Positions 8,894 to 19,639 are shown, numbered from the stretch's first letter. The stretch is 64,000 nt of DNA from Chaetoceros tenuissimus (GCA_021927905.1 BLLK01000047.1:1736001-1800000), one strand, 5' to 3'. Notes: generated from the letters alone by a model not told the origin. Program-made: numbers and translations.

Positions 8894-9571
8894 CTATAAA
8901 TCTGATTTGATATTTCCATTCTCATCCTTTGGACGGCCAGCCACACTCACAAGGTTGATACAATATCTATTCTTTCGATCAGGAAGATTGTGACCAAGGT
9001 GTGTACCTATGATAAAAGATAAAGTTGAGATGAATATATCTTCAAATCTACCTATGTAGAGTACCAAACTTTACATTACTTACCATCAACACTCACTGTC
9101 TCTCCATCTTTTAAAACTCTCACATACTCCCAATTGACTTCATCGTCACGGAAGCTTGGCCACCCGCTTTTCGTTCAACATTCTGTTAGAATTGAAGCAT
9201 TGCATAGATGGAAGGCAAATATTTGATAATTGTACTTACTGTGCCCGAGATTCGGCAATAAACTCATCCATAGTTCTACCCACGGGTGCGAGAAACAAAA
9301 GTGCACCAGTATTTGAATCGAAAAACTTCATCTGATCTCCTCTCTTTTCGGCTGCCTTTGCCTCATTTAGAAATTGAGTGGATAAGAAATAACCGCTATG
9401 TTCAGCATAGTGGCGATTGAAGTTACATATACTGTCTGCCTTTGATCTATCTACTTGAAAGCGCAAATTCTTTTGAACTGGCGTGGATGAAGTTCCATGT
9501 TCTTTTGGTTTCATTATGCTTTCATCTCCCATTACTACTGGGAAACTAAATTCTTTTCTTCCAAATGCCAT
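8894..9571 (-). CDS. MsrB (SelR)-like protein lacking the zinc cysteines
   Basis: Three exons: 9571-9240, 9166-9084 and 9006-8894. The 73- and 77-nt introns have GTAAGT donors. The spliced product is 175 residues. MsrB reduces methionine-R-sulfoxide in proteins. Splicing rebuilds the family motifs HGWPSF (across intron 1) and GTHLGHNLPD (across intron 2), followed by RYCIN with the catalytic Cys. Both CxxC pairs that bind structural zinc in typical MsrB are missing: one aligns with FFDSNTGALLF and the other with the stretch before HLGH. It has an N-terminal extension of about 60 residues without a clear targeting signal. It is a divergent MsrB-fold protein whose reductase activity is likely but unproven. 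It is divergent from the kinesin gene (270-bp gap). Confidence 0.8.
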
Positions 9572-9841
9572 TTTCTCTTTCTTAATTTTAAAACTTTTCT
9601 CTATTTATTTTGTGAGAAGGCGAATTCAGCTTCATAGAAAATGAAAATGAAGAGAGCTTCTTTGGTGTTCTTGTTATAACATTTTAGTCGTGGTTTGTCA
9701 CCACTCGTACTCTGCACATTGCACAGGACTTAAAAAACATTTACGAATAGGTTCATCATACTATGCTTCTATTACTTTTACAACCAATATTTTTGATTGT
9801 AGTGTAATTATATGTGTCTCTGAGAAAGGGTAAATCTGTAA

Positions 9842-11202
9842 ATGTCCAGACAAGAATCTAGTCGTAAAGGAGAGGATTGGAAGAAACTATCGAGACCAAA
9901 TGTAATTATTCGTGTTCGCCCTCAAGCTGAATGTGGTGGACATCAAGAAACTGATGATAGATTATCTGTTGAGATAAGACTCCACTCATGGACAGAGGAT
10001 ACGATTTCCATTGAAGATTCCCACCAAGTGCGTGAGTATACCTTTCCTAGGAAAGTGATTTCTCCAGAAGCAAGTCAAGAAGAATCATACAAAAGCCTAT
10101 TGCCTCCATTGATGGAGAAGTTTTTGAAACCACCACTTAGTGATGATTCAAAAGTAAATAATGCGTACAACATATTGCTGTTCGCTTATGGTCAAACGGG
10201 AACTGGAAAAACTCATTCCATTTTCGGACCTAAAACATCTCTATCACAAACGGAAAATCAAAGTGATTGGGGAGTATTTCCAGTAACTGTCTCGAAGATA
10301 CTGGACCATATGGCAACAGTCAAGCATGAAGGCATCGAATGCATTCTAACTGTAGGTGCACTTGACTTTTATGTGGGAACTTGTGTTGATCTTATGAACA
10401 ACAGAGAGCCGGTAGAAGTAGACGAGAAACGCACTCCGTTGGGCTACAAAGAGTTACAGCTTTCATCCCTTGAGGAGTTGTTATCTTTTCTAGAAACTAT
10501 TCTGAAGGCCAGGAAATCATTTGGCACACGAATGAATGAAGCTTCTCAGGAAGATGACCATGATGGCTCTAGTCGTTCACATTGTGCACTTATTTTGACT
10601 TTACGACAAGTGAACAAGGAGAATCGACAATGCTTGGTAAATAGATTTACGATTGTAGACCTTGCAGGTGCGGAAAGACCTTCGACCACAGGAGGGGAAC
10701 GAATGTCTGCATTTGAAGCATATATAGAGGAGAAGAATGTACTGGGTCAACTGGTATTTTGATTAATTTAGAGTTGCATCAACTTGGTCACGAAGTAGTT
10801 AAGGCGACTGAACAACACAAGAAGGGGAAGAAGTATAACGCTCCAACGCAGCTCTGTATGCCTGCTGTACGATTTTTAGGAACATGTTTTGACGGATCCT
10901 CACTTTTAGGAATGTTGGTGTGCTTGTCTCAAGCCAAACATTGTGGATGGGAAACATGGTTTTCTCTTCAGTATGGAGAGACATTATCCAAGCTGCGATG
11001 TCCAGTGAAACCTAGAATTTCACATCCCATTGATTCGTTGCTAAAGAGGGAGAGCACAGCAATTGAAAAAGCTAGGGAAGCTTTAGTAAATGCTAGGACA
11101 GATAGTAAGAAAGCTGACAAATGGAATACTAGAAGAAGAGGAATTTTGCGGTACCATGAATATCAGCATCATTGGTTAAATGAATTAAAGGACCTACTCT
11201 AG
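9842..11202 (+). CDS. Kinesin-like motor protein, with one frame discontinuity near 10.75 kb
   Basis: Encodes a kinesin motor domain: VIIRVRP near the N-terminus, P-loop AYGQTGTGKTH (about residue 115), switch I SSRSH and switch II DLAGAER. The first frame ends at TGA 10760-10762. The second half continues in another frame to TAG 11202 with LHQLGHEVVKA (the family's NKSL.ALG helix), a CFDGSSLLGMLVCLSQA strand and an ETLSKLR motif, ending a short way past the motor. About 450 residues in total, with no long coiled-coil tail. The frames join if a very short GT-AG intron of 20, 26 or 35 nt is removed. Removing 35 nt (10739-10773) gives the family's usual spacing. Otherwise this is a frameshift from mutation or sequencing error. 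Cargo and cellular role are unknown. Confidence 0.75.
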
Positions 11203-11233
11203 CTAATTGAATAATAGATTAGAAATAGTTATA

Positions 11234-12476
11234 TCATTGCATAGCTTTTAGAAATCGCACAGCTTCATCAAATGTCATTCCATTCTTCCGCCTTTGTTCA
11301 TATTCGTTTTCTTTGCAATACGCTTCATAATCTTCCATGAAATATTCAAATGTTAAATGTTCTTTTTCAGCTTCTGTAAACAAGACTCTGTAACATCCTT
11401 CAAGGGAAAGAACAAAACTATTGAGATTGCAATCGTCATCTTCACCTAGCATATTTGTCTTCATTTCATGTTCAAATTGCGATTTGAGTTGTTCCATACG
11501 AACGTGTGTAACAAGAGGATTTGCCTCTTTAAAGTATTCGTCATTTACTTCATGAATATGATTGACCACTGAGGCATAATCTAGATTATCGGTAGTATTC
11601 TGATCATTTCCATGACGTCGACATACAAACACATTCACCACTCTTCTATATTCATCGTCTGGTGCGAAAGAACAAACCATCTTTCCACGTAGCTGATGGA
11701 ACATCCTCCAAAACATCAATATTGCTTTCCTCTACCAAAGAGTCATTCCTGCCATCAAATTTCAAGTTGACATCTTTGTACAATAGTGATTCCTGTTGCT
11801 TCATTTTTGCTGGAGAATCAACTCTTCTCTCAACTGTGAAATGTTCAATACTCCAAGAGGCACCAGGGCAATCTTCCAGCAACCGTTTAATGAAATGTAC
11901 CTGATGAAACGAAATCAAAAAGTATACTCCATTTACCTTCAAATGCTGATGAACTTTACATATAAGCCCAGCTGCACCATCATCAGAACACAGTAAACAA
12001 TCCAAAGTAGATTTATCTAGTATCAAGTCGAACTTTTGACTGTTGGATTCAAAGACATCATCCAGACCTTTCACATGCTTCTGGTGCTTGGATTGAAAAT
12101 CCATGTATGCAAATGACAATTGACCAGTGTATGGTTTATCGCTACTAGATCCATTGACTTGATTCCATTTCTCAACCAAAGTTAACCATCTCTTTTTCAT
12201 CCCTAACAAAGTCTCAATGTCGACATCCACATTGATGACATGGTGGTACCTGTCAAATGTTTGCAATAACATTTCACCTAATGTTGAACTTCCACATCCT
12301 ATATGAAGAACCTGAAGCTGATGCAGATGTATTGTTTCACAGCCATCATCATTTTCAGTAGGAAAGAGTTTGGATGGGTTCAAATGAGGCGTTAGAGTTG
12401 AGAAATTTGTCAGCCATTCAAATGGAACATGTAATTCGTTCAAGTTTTCTTCTTCAGACTTCTGCTCTTTTTCCAT
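11234..12476 (-). CDS. Class I SAM-dependent methyltransferase (METTL13/EFM-like), with one frame discontinuity
   Basis: The frame from ATG 12476 encodes a Rossmann methyltransferase. Motif I is VLHIGCGSSTLGEML, an acidic NVDVD follows, and DLILDKSTLDCLL matches the D-K-(G/S)-T-L-D signature of the METTL13/EEF1A-lysine-methyltransferase group. SWSIEHFTVERR is a late strand. That frame stops at 11652. The expected final strand (VVNVFVCRR) and a further 140 residues lie in another frame to 11234. Removing 19 nt with GT-AG ends (about 11677-11659), pyrimidine-rich and ending CAG, would join them; 37, 43 and 46 nt also fit. Otherwise it is a frameshift. Substrate unknown; protein lysine methylation is a family-based guess. 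Its stop is 31 bp from that of the convergent kinesin. Confidence 0.75.
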
Positions 12477-12929
12477 TTTATTTTGGGGTTTGGGAGTAGC
12501 TCACTTCTTTTTGATTTGGGTACACTTTCCAATTGTAAGAGAATATTGATACAATTAATAGACCGTTTAGCGTCTACATTTTTGGACGTGTAATCGGAAA
12601 ATGGATGTGTGGTTGAAAAGAAAAAACAATGACGACGGAGGGGAGGAAAAATGAAGTTACTGTCAATTTTTAAATTAGTCAAAAATAGTCACGAAATAAT
12701 TAGGACCGGTCGGGCCCCGTCGGGAGCAAACAGAAAAGCAAGCAAAGTGAGAAGCATGAATGGAATTTGAACATGTTTGAACGGATAACAAACAACTAAT
12801 ACACAACAAAGGACAAAGGAAAAGAGCTTTATTACATGCTACTGTATTACTGGAATCCACATTTTGTTTCCAACTATACTCGTACTTAGTTAGAGTGCTT
12901 GTTCATTTAAAGTCATATAGGTATCAATC
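12477..12929. other. Divergent intergenic region, 453 bp
   Basis: Separates the methyltransferase (-) from the glycosyltransferase (+). A short GC-rich patch (GGTCGGGCCCCGTCGGG, near 12707-12723) stands out in otherwise AT-rich sequence. No known element was recognised. Confidence 0.4.
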
Positions 12930-14754
12930 ATGATGAGGTCAACTCGCACATCTCATCTTCATCTCAATGGGAAGAGTAACAGTTCACAATCATCAGGTCT
13001 TTCGTCCTTTGATAAAACCCTTCTCTATTCTGCAGCTTTTGCAATCTGCTTTTATCTTGGTGTATCAATGACAACCTTTTCCCAATTGCCTTCTATGCCT
13101 ACCCTTGATGACTTTATATTACGACCACCAGGATCAAAATCAAGCAGCAAATCCAAACCAAGTCAACAAATGCCCCGTCAACTTGCAACAGACAATGCAT
13201 CTACAATTGTACCAATGGAATCATTTCCACAAACTATTAAATCATCACCGTTGGAAACCATTAAGCATCCAGCAGCTGAAATTATACCATCTATTGACAT
13301 TCCAGACCTAAAAGTACCATCTTTCTATGACCCACCACAATTTTCAAGCTATGGTGGTATTCGAAAGTTTTTAAATTATGGAGAAACTCTAATGACACCA
13401 CAGCAGGCACAGTCTATTGGATCAAAAGTTAATGGACTTGAAACTATATTTGTAGCGATTGCAAGTTATAGAGATTTTCAATGTCGTCAGACTGTCGAGT
13501 CTATATTTACAAGAGCTACTCATCCTGAAAGAATTCGTGTAGCCGTTGTAGACCAAATTGATGTATCAGTCGGTGACATCCCTTGCAGTAAAGCTGAATA
13601 TTCATGTGCTGAGAATCCGAATCAAGTATTGTGTAAATATGAAAAGCAGATTGATTTCTTTACAATGGAAGCAAAATATGCAATGGGTCCAGTTTTTGCA
13701 CGACACTTGGGAAATAGATTATATCGTGGAGAGTATTTTGCAATTCAGTGTGACGCTCACGTCGACTTTGTGAAAGATTGGGATTCCAGTATTATCAAAC
13801 AGTGGAAATCTGCACAGAATGAAATGGCAGTTCTCAGTGCTTATCTCAGTGACGTACATGGGAGCATGGATGAGGAAGGAAATCTGTTGAGAAAGACACG
13901 GCCTATCATGTGCAAGTCAGATTTCGAGGATCATGGGGTGACTCGACATCTAAGACACGGGCAGCAGCCAGAAGGACCGTCTGGTATCCATGGAGAACCA
14001 ACTTTGTACGTGGCCGCTCTTTCTGAAGTAATTGTGTTATTTTACAATCATATGCTCACTTTATTTGATTTTTATAGGGAACCATATTGGGCTGCTGGTT
14101 TTTCCTTCAGTCGAGGTCACTTCATTGTGAATATTCCTTATGACCAACACTTGCCTTGGGTCTTTCAAGGTGAGGAGATATCAATTGGAATCCGTGGATT
14201 CACATATGTAAGTTAGTTAGCTATTTAGCAATTTCTTTATTCATTCCATCATATATCTTCAACTCCTCACACTGACAATTCATCAGGGCTATGACTACTA
14301 TACTCCAGAGACATCACCCTGCTTTCATTACTACGCGAGTCAGGATACTACTGGAAAAAGAGGAAAAGTAAAGCTTTTCTGGGAGAATGCAAAAAAGTTG
14401 GATCGTGCAAAAATCAGTCAAGTTGAGAAAGGAGGGATGAAGCGATTGAACTCCATCATTCATATGAATGGACCAAGCGTAACAGCAGATTCGTGGATAC
14501 ATATTGACGAGCAAAAGTATGGTATTGGAAAAGTGCGAACACCAGAAAAGTTTTTCGAGACATTTGGTGTTCACATGGACACTTTCAAAGTTGAGGACCA
14601 TCTCTGTAGATTTGTAGGAAAAAATATGCACAGAATTTGGAAGCAGCATTTGAGGAAGGATGGCATGGGTATTGACTATGATAAGATTACTTACAAATTT
14701 CAAGATCCAGATATATATGGAAACACATGGCAAAAATTGCTCCCAAAAAAATAA
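12930..14754 (+). CDS. PF11397-type GlcNAc-transferase-like glycosyltransferase, type II membrane protein
   Basis: Exons 12930-14005, 14078-14207 and 14287-14754. A short N-terminal tail is followed by one hydrophobic segment (LLYSAAFAICFYLGVSM, about residues 31-47) and a Ser/Pro-rich stem, typical of a Golgi type II enzyme. The catalytic part starts near ETIFVAIASYRDFQC and contains ERIRVAVVDQ, ARHLGNRLYRGEYF, a DAHVDF metal-binding motif and GEEISIGIRGFTYGYDYYTP across the second splice. This matches the family of Skp1-hydroxyproline GlcNAc-transferases, which adds GlcNAc to hydroxyproline in some protists; that substrate is inferred only. The first intron (72 nt) is a multiple of three without stops, so unspliced RNA reads through; splicing restores EPTLEPYWAAGF. 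The second intron is 79 nt. Confidence 0.85.
14006..14077 (+). other. Stop-free 72-nt intron
   Basis: Starts GTACGT and ends TTTATAG after a T-rich tract. Length is a multiple of three with no in-frame stop. It would encode a hydrophobic 24-residue insertion just before the conserved EPYWAAGF block of the glycosyltransferase, which argues for removal. Confidence 0.7.
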
Positions 14755-15012
14755 AAAAGCAACAATCGAATCGAATGAATCGTGGTTTGACGCTCTGATA
14801 GGTAGATAGTTAGCTAGCTGGATAAGTACAGCCTGAAACTTCTTCTTCCCTCTCCATTTTTTGTTTTGTCCACAGTCCACACATCATTGGACGTGAACAT
14901 TAAAGAAGCAAGAGAAGTACTGCACCTTCATCACAGTGTATGTCTCACTTAATTTTTAAATCACCCACTAGAAAACTTGCATATCCCATTTATATTTTGA
15001 TGAATTAGGAGG

Positions 15013-16932
15013 ATGATTGAAGATATAGAAGCACTACCGATATATTCAGACAAAATTCTGGAGTTAGTCAAGGTCTTTCAAGAGAAAGATGAGCATGGCA
15101 AGAAAGGATTGGGACAAACAGATGTTTCAACAAATCCATTCAACTCCGTTGGTGTCAGAGGGAAAGCATATCTGAGCGACATTGAAGAATCTGATAATGA
15201 TGATGATGAGCCATCCTACTCTGCAGACGAGGATGTGAATGGCTCTCTAGCGTCCAAAATGAAGTCATTGGATGCTACATTTACTTCTAGCACTTCCGAC
15301 GATAAAATTATGAGCAAGAAGACAATTAGTTCTAAAAAACCCAGTGGCAACAAAAATAAAAAGAAAACGAAAGAGGATTATATGAAACAAATGGGAGAAC
15401 CTCCATCATTGAGTGTTACAATAGATGTGAATCAGCATGAAAAAGTTGCAACTGCGTTGAAATTGCCCTCAGTAATGGTCCCTCCTGCCGACGAAGAAGA
15501 TGAAAATAGATATGAGTACAACAATACCAATAGACGGAGTCCTATGAATAAATTATACGAGCTTTGCAGAAATCTAAATGCCCCTCTTACGAACAAAGAT
15601 TGTAAAAATATGATTCTGGTACTAAGTTTACAATCAGGAAGATTTGCAGCTGCAATCTTTCACAAAGGTGATTGTATTCAACACACAACTTCGACCAGAT
15701 ATACCATGAGAAAGGGACAGGGTGGTGCACAATCTAGTAATGATAACGCCAAGGGAAAAGCCAAGTCTATGGGAAGTCAGCTGCGTAGACAGGGAGAGAT
15801 TCAATTGAGAAATGATGTTGCCAATGCCATGAGAGAATGGAAAGGACTTTTATCGAAATGTTCCTTTTTCTTTTTGTCGGTTAGTAAATCTCTGCAAAAA
15901 GGGTTTTGGGATGATATCGAAAAGATAATCGGGCGAGAAGACATTGAACATATAAATTTTCACAAGAAAAGTCCCAAGGTGATTTCTATTCCTCTTGATG
16001 TTGGAAGACCCTCTCACGAAGGTTGTTGCGCCATATATGAAATTTTAACAACTTGCTATTTACAAAGGATTGATATGCAACTTTTGGAGCATCATCCAAA
16101 GGAAGAAGCTTTGAACAAATTGAAGTCATTGGAGGATACAAATAAAGAAGGAAAAACCAAAACTGTCGAAAAGGAGGAATCTACGTTGCCTAAGGACGCA
16201 GTAATAAAGAAGAACATTACTGAGTTAAGTCAAATGCATAAATCTGCTGAAAAGGCTGATGTGAAAGCGTTGCAAACACTGTTATCAATTGAGTCTGAAG
16301 TGGATTTGATTGATGTGAGAGCAGGTGATGATGAAATGACTCCTTTACATTATGCAGCTGCCGCAAAAGACGCTTCTGCAGCTAGCGCTTGTGTTTATCT
16401 TCTTCTTGTTGAAGGACACGCAAATCCATGTATGACGGATGCTAGAAATAGACCACCATATTTCTTAGCATCGTCTGAACTAGTCAGAAATTCTTTTCGT
16501 AAAGCTCGATTTGAAATTGGCGAAACTGCTTGGAAGTGGGATGAGGCTAAAGTAGGACCCCCATTATCCGCAGATGAGATGCAGCGTAAAAAAGAGAAGG
16601 CTGCAGAAAAGAAGAAGCGACAGAGATTAAGACAGAGAGAAAGGAAGGTACAGGAAAAGGCAGAAGAAGATGCAGCAAAGGAAGCAGAAGATCAAAGAGT
16701 CAAACAAAAGAAAGCAGAGGAAGAAGCCAAACGTGTACGTGATGGACTGAAGCCAAAGAAAAGCTCAATTAAAGCTGGTCAATATGCATGCGACTTTTGC
16801 CAGAATATTTGCAAACGAAAGTCGCAAATGTTTGCAAGACTTGAGTACTACTACTGTTCCACAGAATGTGTGAAAAAGCATCAGCGTGAACTCATGGCTT
16901 CTGCCGCGGCTGCTAGATTCGCTAAATCTTAA
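15013..16932 (+). CDS. VMS1: Vms1/ANKZF1-type peptidyl-tRNA hydrolase
   Basis: Encodes 639 residues. Vms1/ANKZF1 releases nascent chains from stalled 60S ribosomes in ribosome-associated quality control. The VLRF1 release-factor-like domain spans about 195-360: SGRFAAAIF, TTSTRYTMRKGQGGAQSSND (GGAQ matches the loop with the catalytic Gln) and GSQLRRQGE. Ankyrin-type sequence follows at about 430-495 (TPLHYAAAA, then DARNRPPY), a highly charged coiled coil at 520-590, and a C-terminal treble-clef finger (CDFC, then YYCSTECVKKHQ) matching the Vms1-associated VATC domain. The N-terminal 130 residues are acidic and disordered. The C2H2 finger found near the N-terminus of animal ANKZF1 is not seen. 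Family assignment is firm. Confidence 0.92.
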   Translation: MIEDIEALPIYSDKILELVKVFQEKDEHGKKGLGQTDVSTNPFNSVGVRGKAYLSDIEESDNDDDEPSYSADEDVNGSLASKMKSLDATFTSSTSDDKIMSKKTISSKKPSGNKNKKKTKEDYMKQMGEPPSLSVTIDVNQHEKVATALKLPSVMVPPADEEDENRYEYNNTNRRSPMNKLYELCRNLNAPLTNKDCKNMILVLSLQSGRFAAAIFHKGDCIQHTTSTRYTMRKGQGGAQSSNDNAKGKAKSMGSQLRRQGEIQLRNDVANAMREWKGLLSKCSFFFLSVSKSLQKGFWDDIEKIIGREDIEHINFHKKSPKVISIPLDVGRPSHEGCCAIYEILTTCYLQRIDMQLLEHHPKEEALNKLKSLEDTNKEGKTKTVEKEESTLPKDAVIKKNITELSQMHKSAEKADVKALQTLLSIESEVDLIDVRAGDDEMTPLHYAAAAKDASAASACVYLLLVEGHANPCMTDARNRPPYFLASSELVRNSFRKARFEIGETAWKWDEAKVGPPLSADEMQRKKEKAAEKKKRQRLRQRERKVQEKAEEDAAKEAEDQRVKQKKAEEEAKRVRDGLKPKKSSIKAGQYACDFCQNICKRKSQMFARLEYYYCSTECVKKHQRELMASAAAARFAKS

Positions 16933-17282
16933 CGATAATTCTTTTTTAATAAAGTGTATATCACTAATGAACTTTTTGAAGTCTTTCGTAATTTTAATTT
17001 TATTCCTTGGGAAACTCATCCAATGACAGTTCAAAAAGAAGATTGGAAGCCGTACGTACATACTACTAGTACGAACAGTGGTGTACTTACACAACTAACA
17101 ATTGCTACTTCGATATCAATAGTACTTTCGTACTTTCAATCAATACCATAGTCATTATCCAATACTTTGATGTTCTACTATAACCTTACTTTGGATTCTA
17201 TCCACCTACCATTGCATCACAAATCATTGTAGTTAGATTGTAGTTACTAGTGAAATCTAACTCAGTCACACGACCATAGAAA
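16933..17282. other. Intergenic, 350 bp
   Basis: Between VMS1 and the next plus-strand gene. It contains short GTAC-rich stretches but no recognisable gene or element. Confidence 0.4.
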
Positions 17283-19169
17283 ATGACACTCGAATCCAAA
17301 AATGAAGCTATGTCAAGATTTGGAAAAGGAGAAGAAGAAGCATCCTCTTGCTGGCAGCTTGGTATTGTTCGAGGGTCTCATTTATGCTTACTTCCTACGA
17401 AAAGAGGTGATTCAATGTCCTTTGAAGTTGCTAGTATCAGCCTGGAAGATATCAGGTCACAATTTGATCAACGTTCATCAGTCTCAAATTCTAAGGAGAA
17501 TATCACATCTACGGAAGAAAATGATGAGATTTGTGTGGTGATGGATATACTTTTAGAGGAATTTTCTAATGACTGTGCAATACCTGTGCAATTTATGTGT
17601 AGAGAAGATTCTAAAGTTTCAGCGGATAAGTCTCAAATATCAATCATCTGTAGAAACGCAAGTAATGCGTTTCAAGTAGTAATTGAAAAGCATAGTCATG
17701 CTCACAACACTGGTAGCTGTGCAGTCATTGAAGTAGAATCTAGTGGTTATTTCATTGGATATTTTAGTTCTCTTGAAGAAAATGAGAGTGTGCTATTTTT
17801 GCCTGAAGCTTTTACAAACAAGGAAACAGATTCGTGGATCAACAAGACTCTATTGCCAATGCAAAGACAAAAAGAATTGCTTTTGAGCATTCTTCGAAAT
17901 AGTTTTCTTGTGAGCATTGAAGACATAGTTCATAGTAGATCTAGTTCTAATCCCAAATGGAAAAAGACTCTACCAAATTTGGGCAGTTCTATTTATGGTG
18001 AATATCCAAAAAAGAGGAAAAGAACGAGAAACAATGACATTGACCAAATCTATGAAAGTGATTGCGCTAAATCTTCACCTACAGAAAAGTGGAGAAAGCA
18101 ATTGAATACCGCAATGAAGGAAAAGATTTACACAAATGCACAGAAACTACAGAGACATATTCGAAATATGAATGTAATGGATCAATTGAATAAAAGAAGT
18201 AGGAAGAGTGCAAAAGAATTGTCAGTTTGTGTAAAATCTTCATCAGACAAATCAAATCTATCAATTCTTTCAGAAGAAAGTGATATTCAGGTTACCTATC
18301 TGGAATATGATGTAGAACATGTACCCGATGGTTTTACAGATTTAACTTTTCGGCTGAATCTTTCCATCGATGTTTCGATGAAGAACAACATAACGTCATC
18401 AAGTGAGGTTAATGTATACAATATGAAACTGTCATGCACTCCTCAAACTCGGAGTAATTTTTGTACCTCCGTTGAAACTGTAAGTTCTGTGATTCCGATC
18501 ATGAGAAGAGGAGATTGTTACCGTATGCTTGTAGCCGTGGATATAAAAGGAGTAGGTTACAACAGCGACTGTGCACTTGATGTGGAATCATTGGCTCTCT
18601 CAGCAAGCTATTCGACACAGCCAACACGTTATTCCCAGGTGAAGACACGCTATTTAACTAGTTTCAAAGTTCCACGAGATTACAGATCCAAAGATTGTTT
18701 CAATATTGCCAATCCAATCACGAAATTTTCGCAGCCTACTGCTATATTTGATTTTCGCCATCCTTGGAACATATCCATTCATGTTCCTGCATTTGTGACA
18801 GATGAGATTGAATATATTACAAATTCAATAGTTGATGATTGTAACAGCAAGAATATGTACAATTCAAGCAAAGTCTGCGCATCTTGTCAGAAGGAAAAAA
18901 TGCGCATTGATTTTACCATTCTCGCTACATCATGGCATTCTCAGCTACTCCTACTCAAAGATCTTCTATCACATATACCTGAAGGATCCAAAATATGGAA
19001 ATTCGGAACATTGACGAACATAGACGAAGATGCTACGTATTTTTCCTTGTTGCGTGGAATTCAAAAAGAGTTATCAGAGGCGTCCATGTCGAAGTCTGCA
19101 TTCTTATCACGATGTTTTGAAAACGACCACGTGGCCTCCTTCCTTTCATTTGATTTCTTACATGAATAA
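17283..19169 (+). CDS. Hypothetical protein, 628 residues
   Basis: A single long open frame from ATG 17283 to TAA 19169. The composition is that of a soluble globular protein: alternating hydrophobic and polar stretches, no signal peptide, no membrane segment. A basic motif PKKRKRTR near residue 240 looks like a nuclear localisation signal. The C-terminal half has beta-rich stretches (for example around IPIMRRGDCYRMLVAVDI). A Cys pair CASCQ lies near residue 530. No domain family was recognised. Nuclear location is inference from the basic motif only. The neighbours (VMS1 and an HSF gene, same strand) give no functional hint. Confidence 0.7.
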   Translation: MTLESKNEAMSRFGKGEEEASSCWQLGIVRGSHLCLLPTKRGDSMSFEVASISLEDIRSQFDQRSSVSNSKENITSTEENDEICVVMDILLEEFSNDCAIPVQFMCREDSKVSADKSQISIICRNASNAFQVVIEKHSHAHNTGSCAVIEVESSGYFIGYFSSLEENESVLFLPEAFTNKETDSWINKTLLPMQRQKELLLSILRNSFLVSIEDIVHSRSSSNPKWKKTLPNLGSSIYGEYPKKRKRTRNNDIDQIYESDCAKSSPTEKWRKQLNTAMKEKIYTNAQKLQRHIRNMNVMDQLNKRSRKSAKELSVCVKSSSDKSNLSILSEESDIQVTYLEYDVEHVPDGFTDLTFRLNLSIDVSMKNNITSSSEVNVYNMKLSCTPQTRSNFCTSVETVSSVIPIMRRGDCYRMLVAVDIKGVGYNSDCALDVESLALSASYSTQPTRYSQVKTRYLTSFKVPRDYRSKDCFNIANPITKFSQPTAIFDFRHPWNISIHVPAFVTDEIEYITNSIVDDCNSKNMYNSSKVCASCQKEKMRIDFTILATSWHSQLLLLKDLLSHIPEGSKIWKFGTLTNIDEDATYFSLLRGIQKELSEASMSKSAFLSRCFENDHVASFLSFDFLHE

Positions 19170-19639
19170 AGTTCCATCATTATATTTGTCCGTGACAAAT
19201 AAAATTGGATTTGAACTGATTCAGTGGTGCAATCTATCTAATCCTAAGCCTATGTATGTAATACAATTCTATCTCTAGTAGATTTTTTCCTCTATTGATA
19301 TTTTGGGCCCACTTAGAACGCTACGTACGTTCAATGTGCGTCACCCCAAGTCACCCTTTCCCTTTTCTTACTTATTTCCTAACCTTAAGGGTGCACGTGC
19401 TAATTCCATCCTTCCTATTCTGTCAATGACTCGTGAAATAATGATGACGTGTTTACGTACCGCGTTTTTCGTAATCATTGGCTGTTTTTCTTTTTATTTT
19501 ACAAAAAAATGAAAAGGGAAGGCGGTGACAGAAAGCTTTGGTCGAATGAGTGAGTATCGTCGTCTTCCCATTTTAATTTTCTCCAAAAGTATCATATTTT
19601 TGTTTTTACTGCTTACATACAATAACTTCAATTAAATTC
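19170..19639. other. Intergenic, 470 bp
   Basis: 3' flank of the hypothetical gene and upstream region of the HSF gene. It contains GCTACGTACGT and T-rich tracts. No defined element was recognised. Confidence 0.4.

Noticed and set aside
8873-9239. MsrB-like exon 1 treated as a complete 111-residue protein
   Set aside because: The frame ends just inside intron 1; splicing rebuilds HGWPSF, HLGH and RYCIN downstream.
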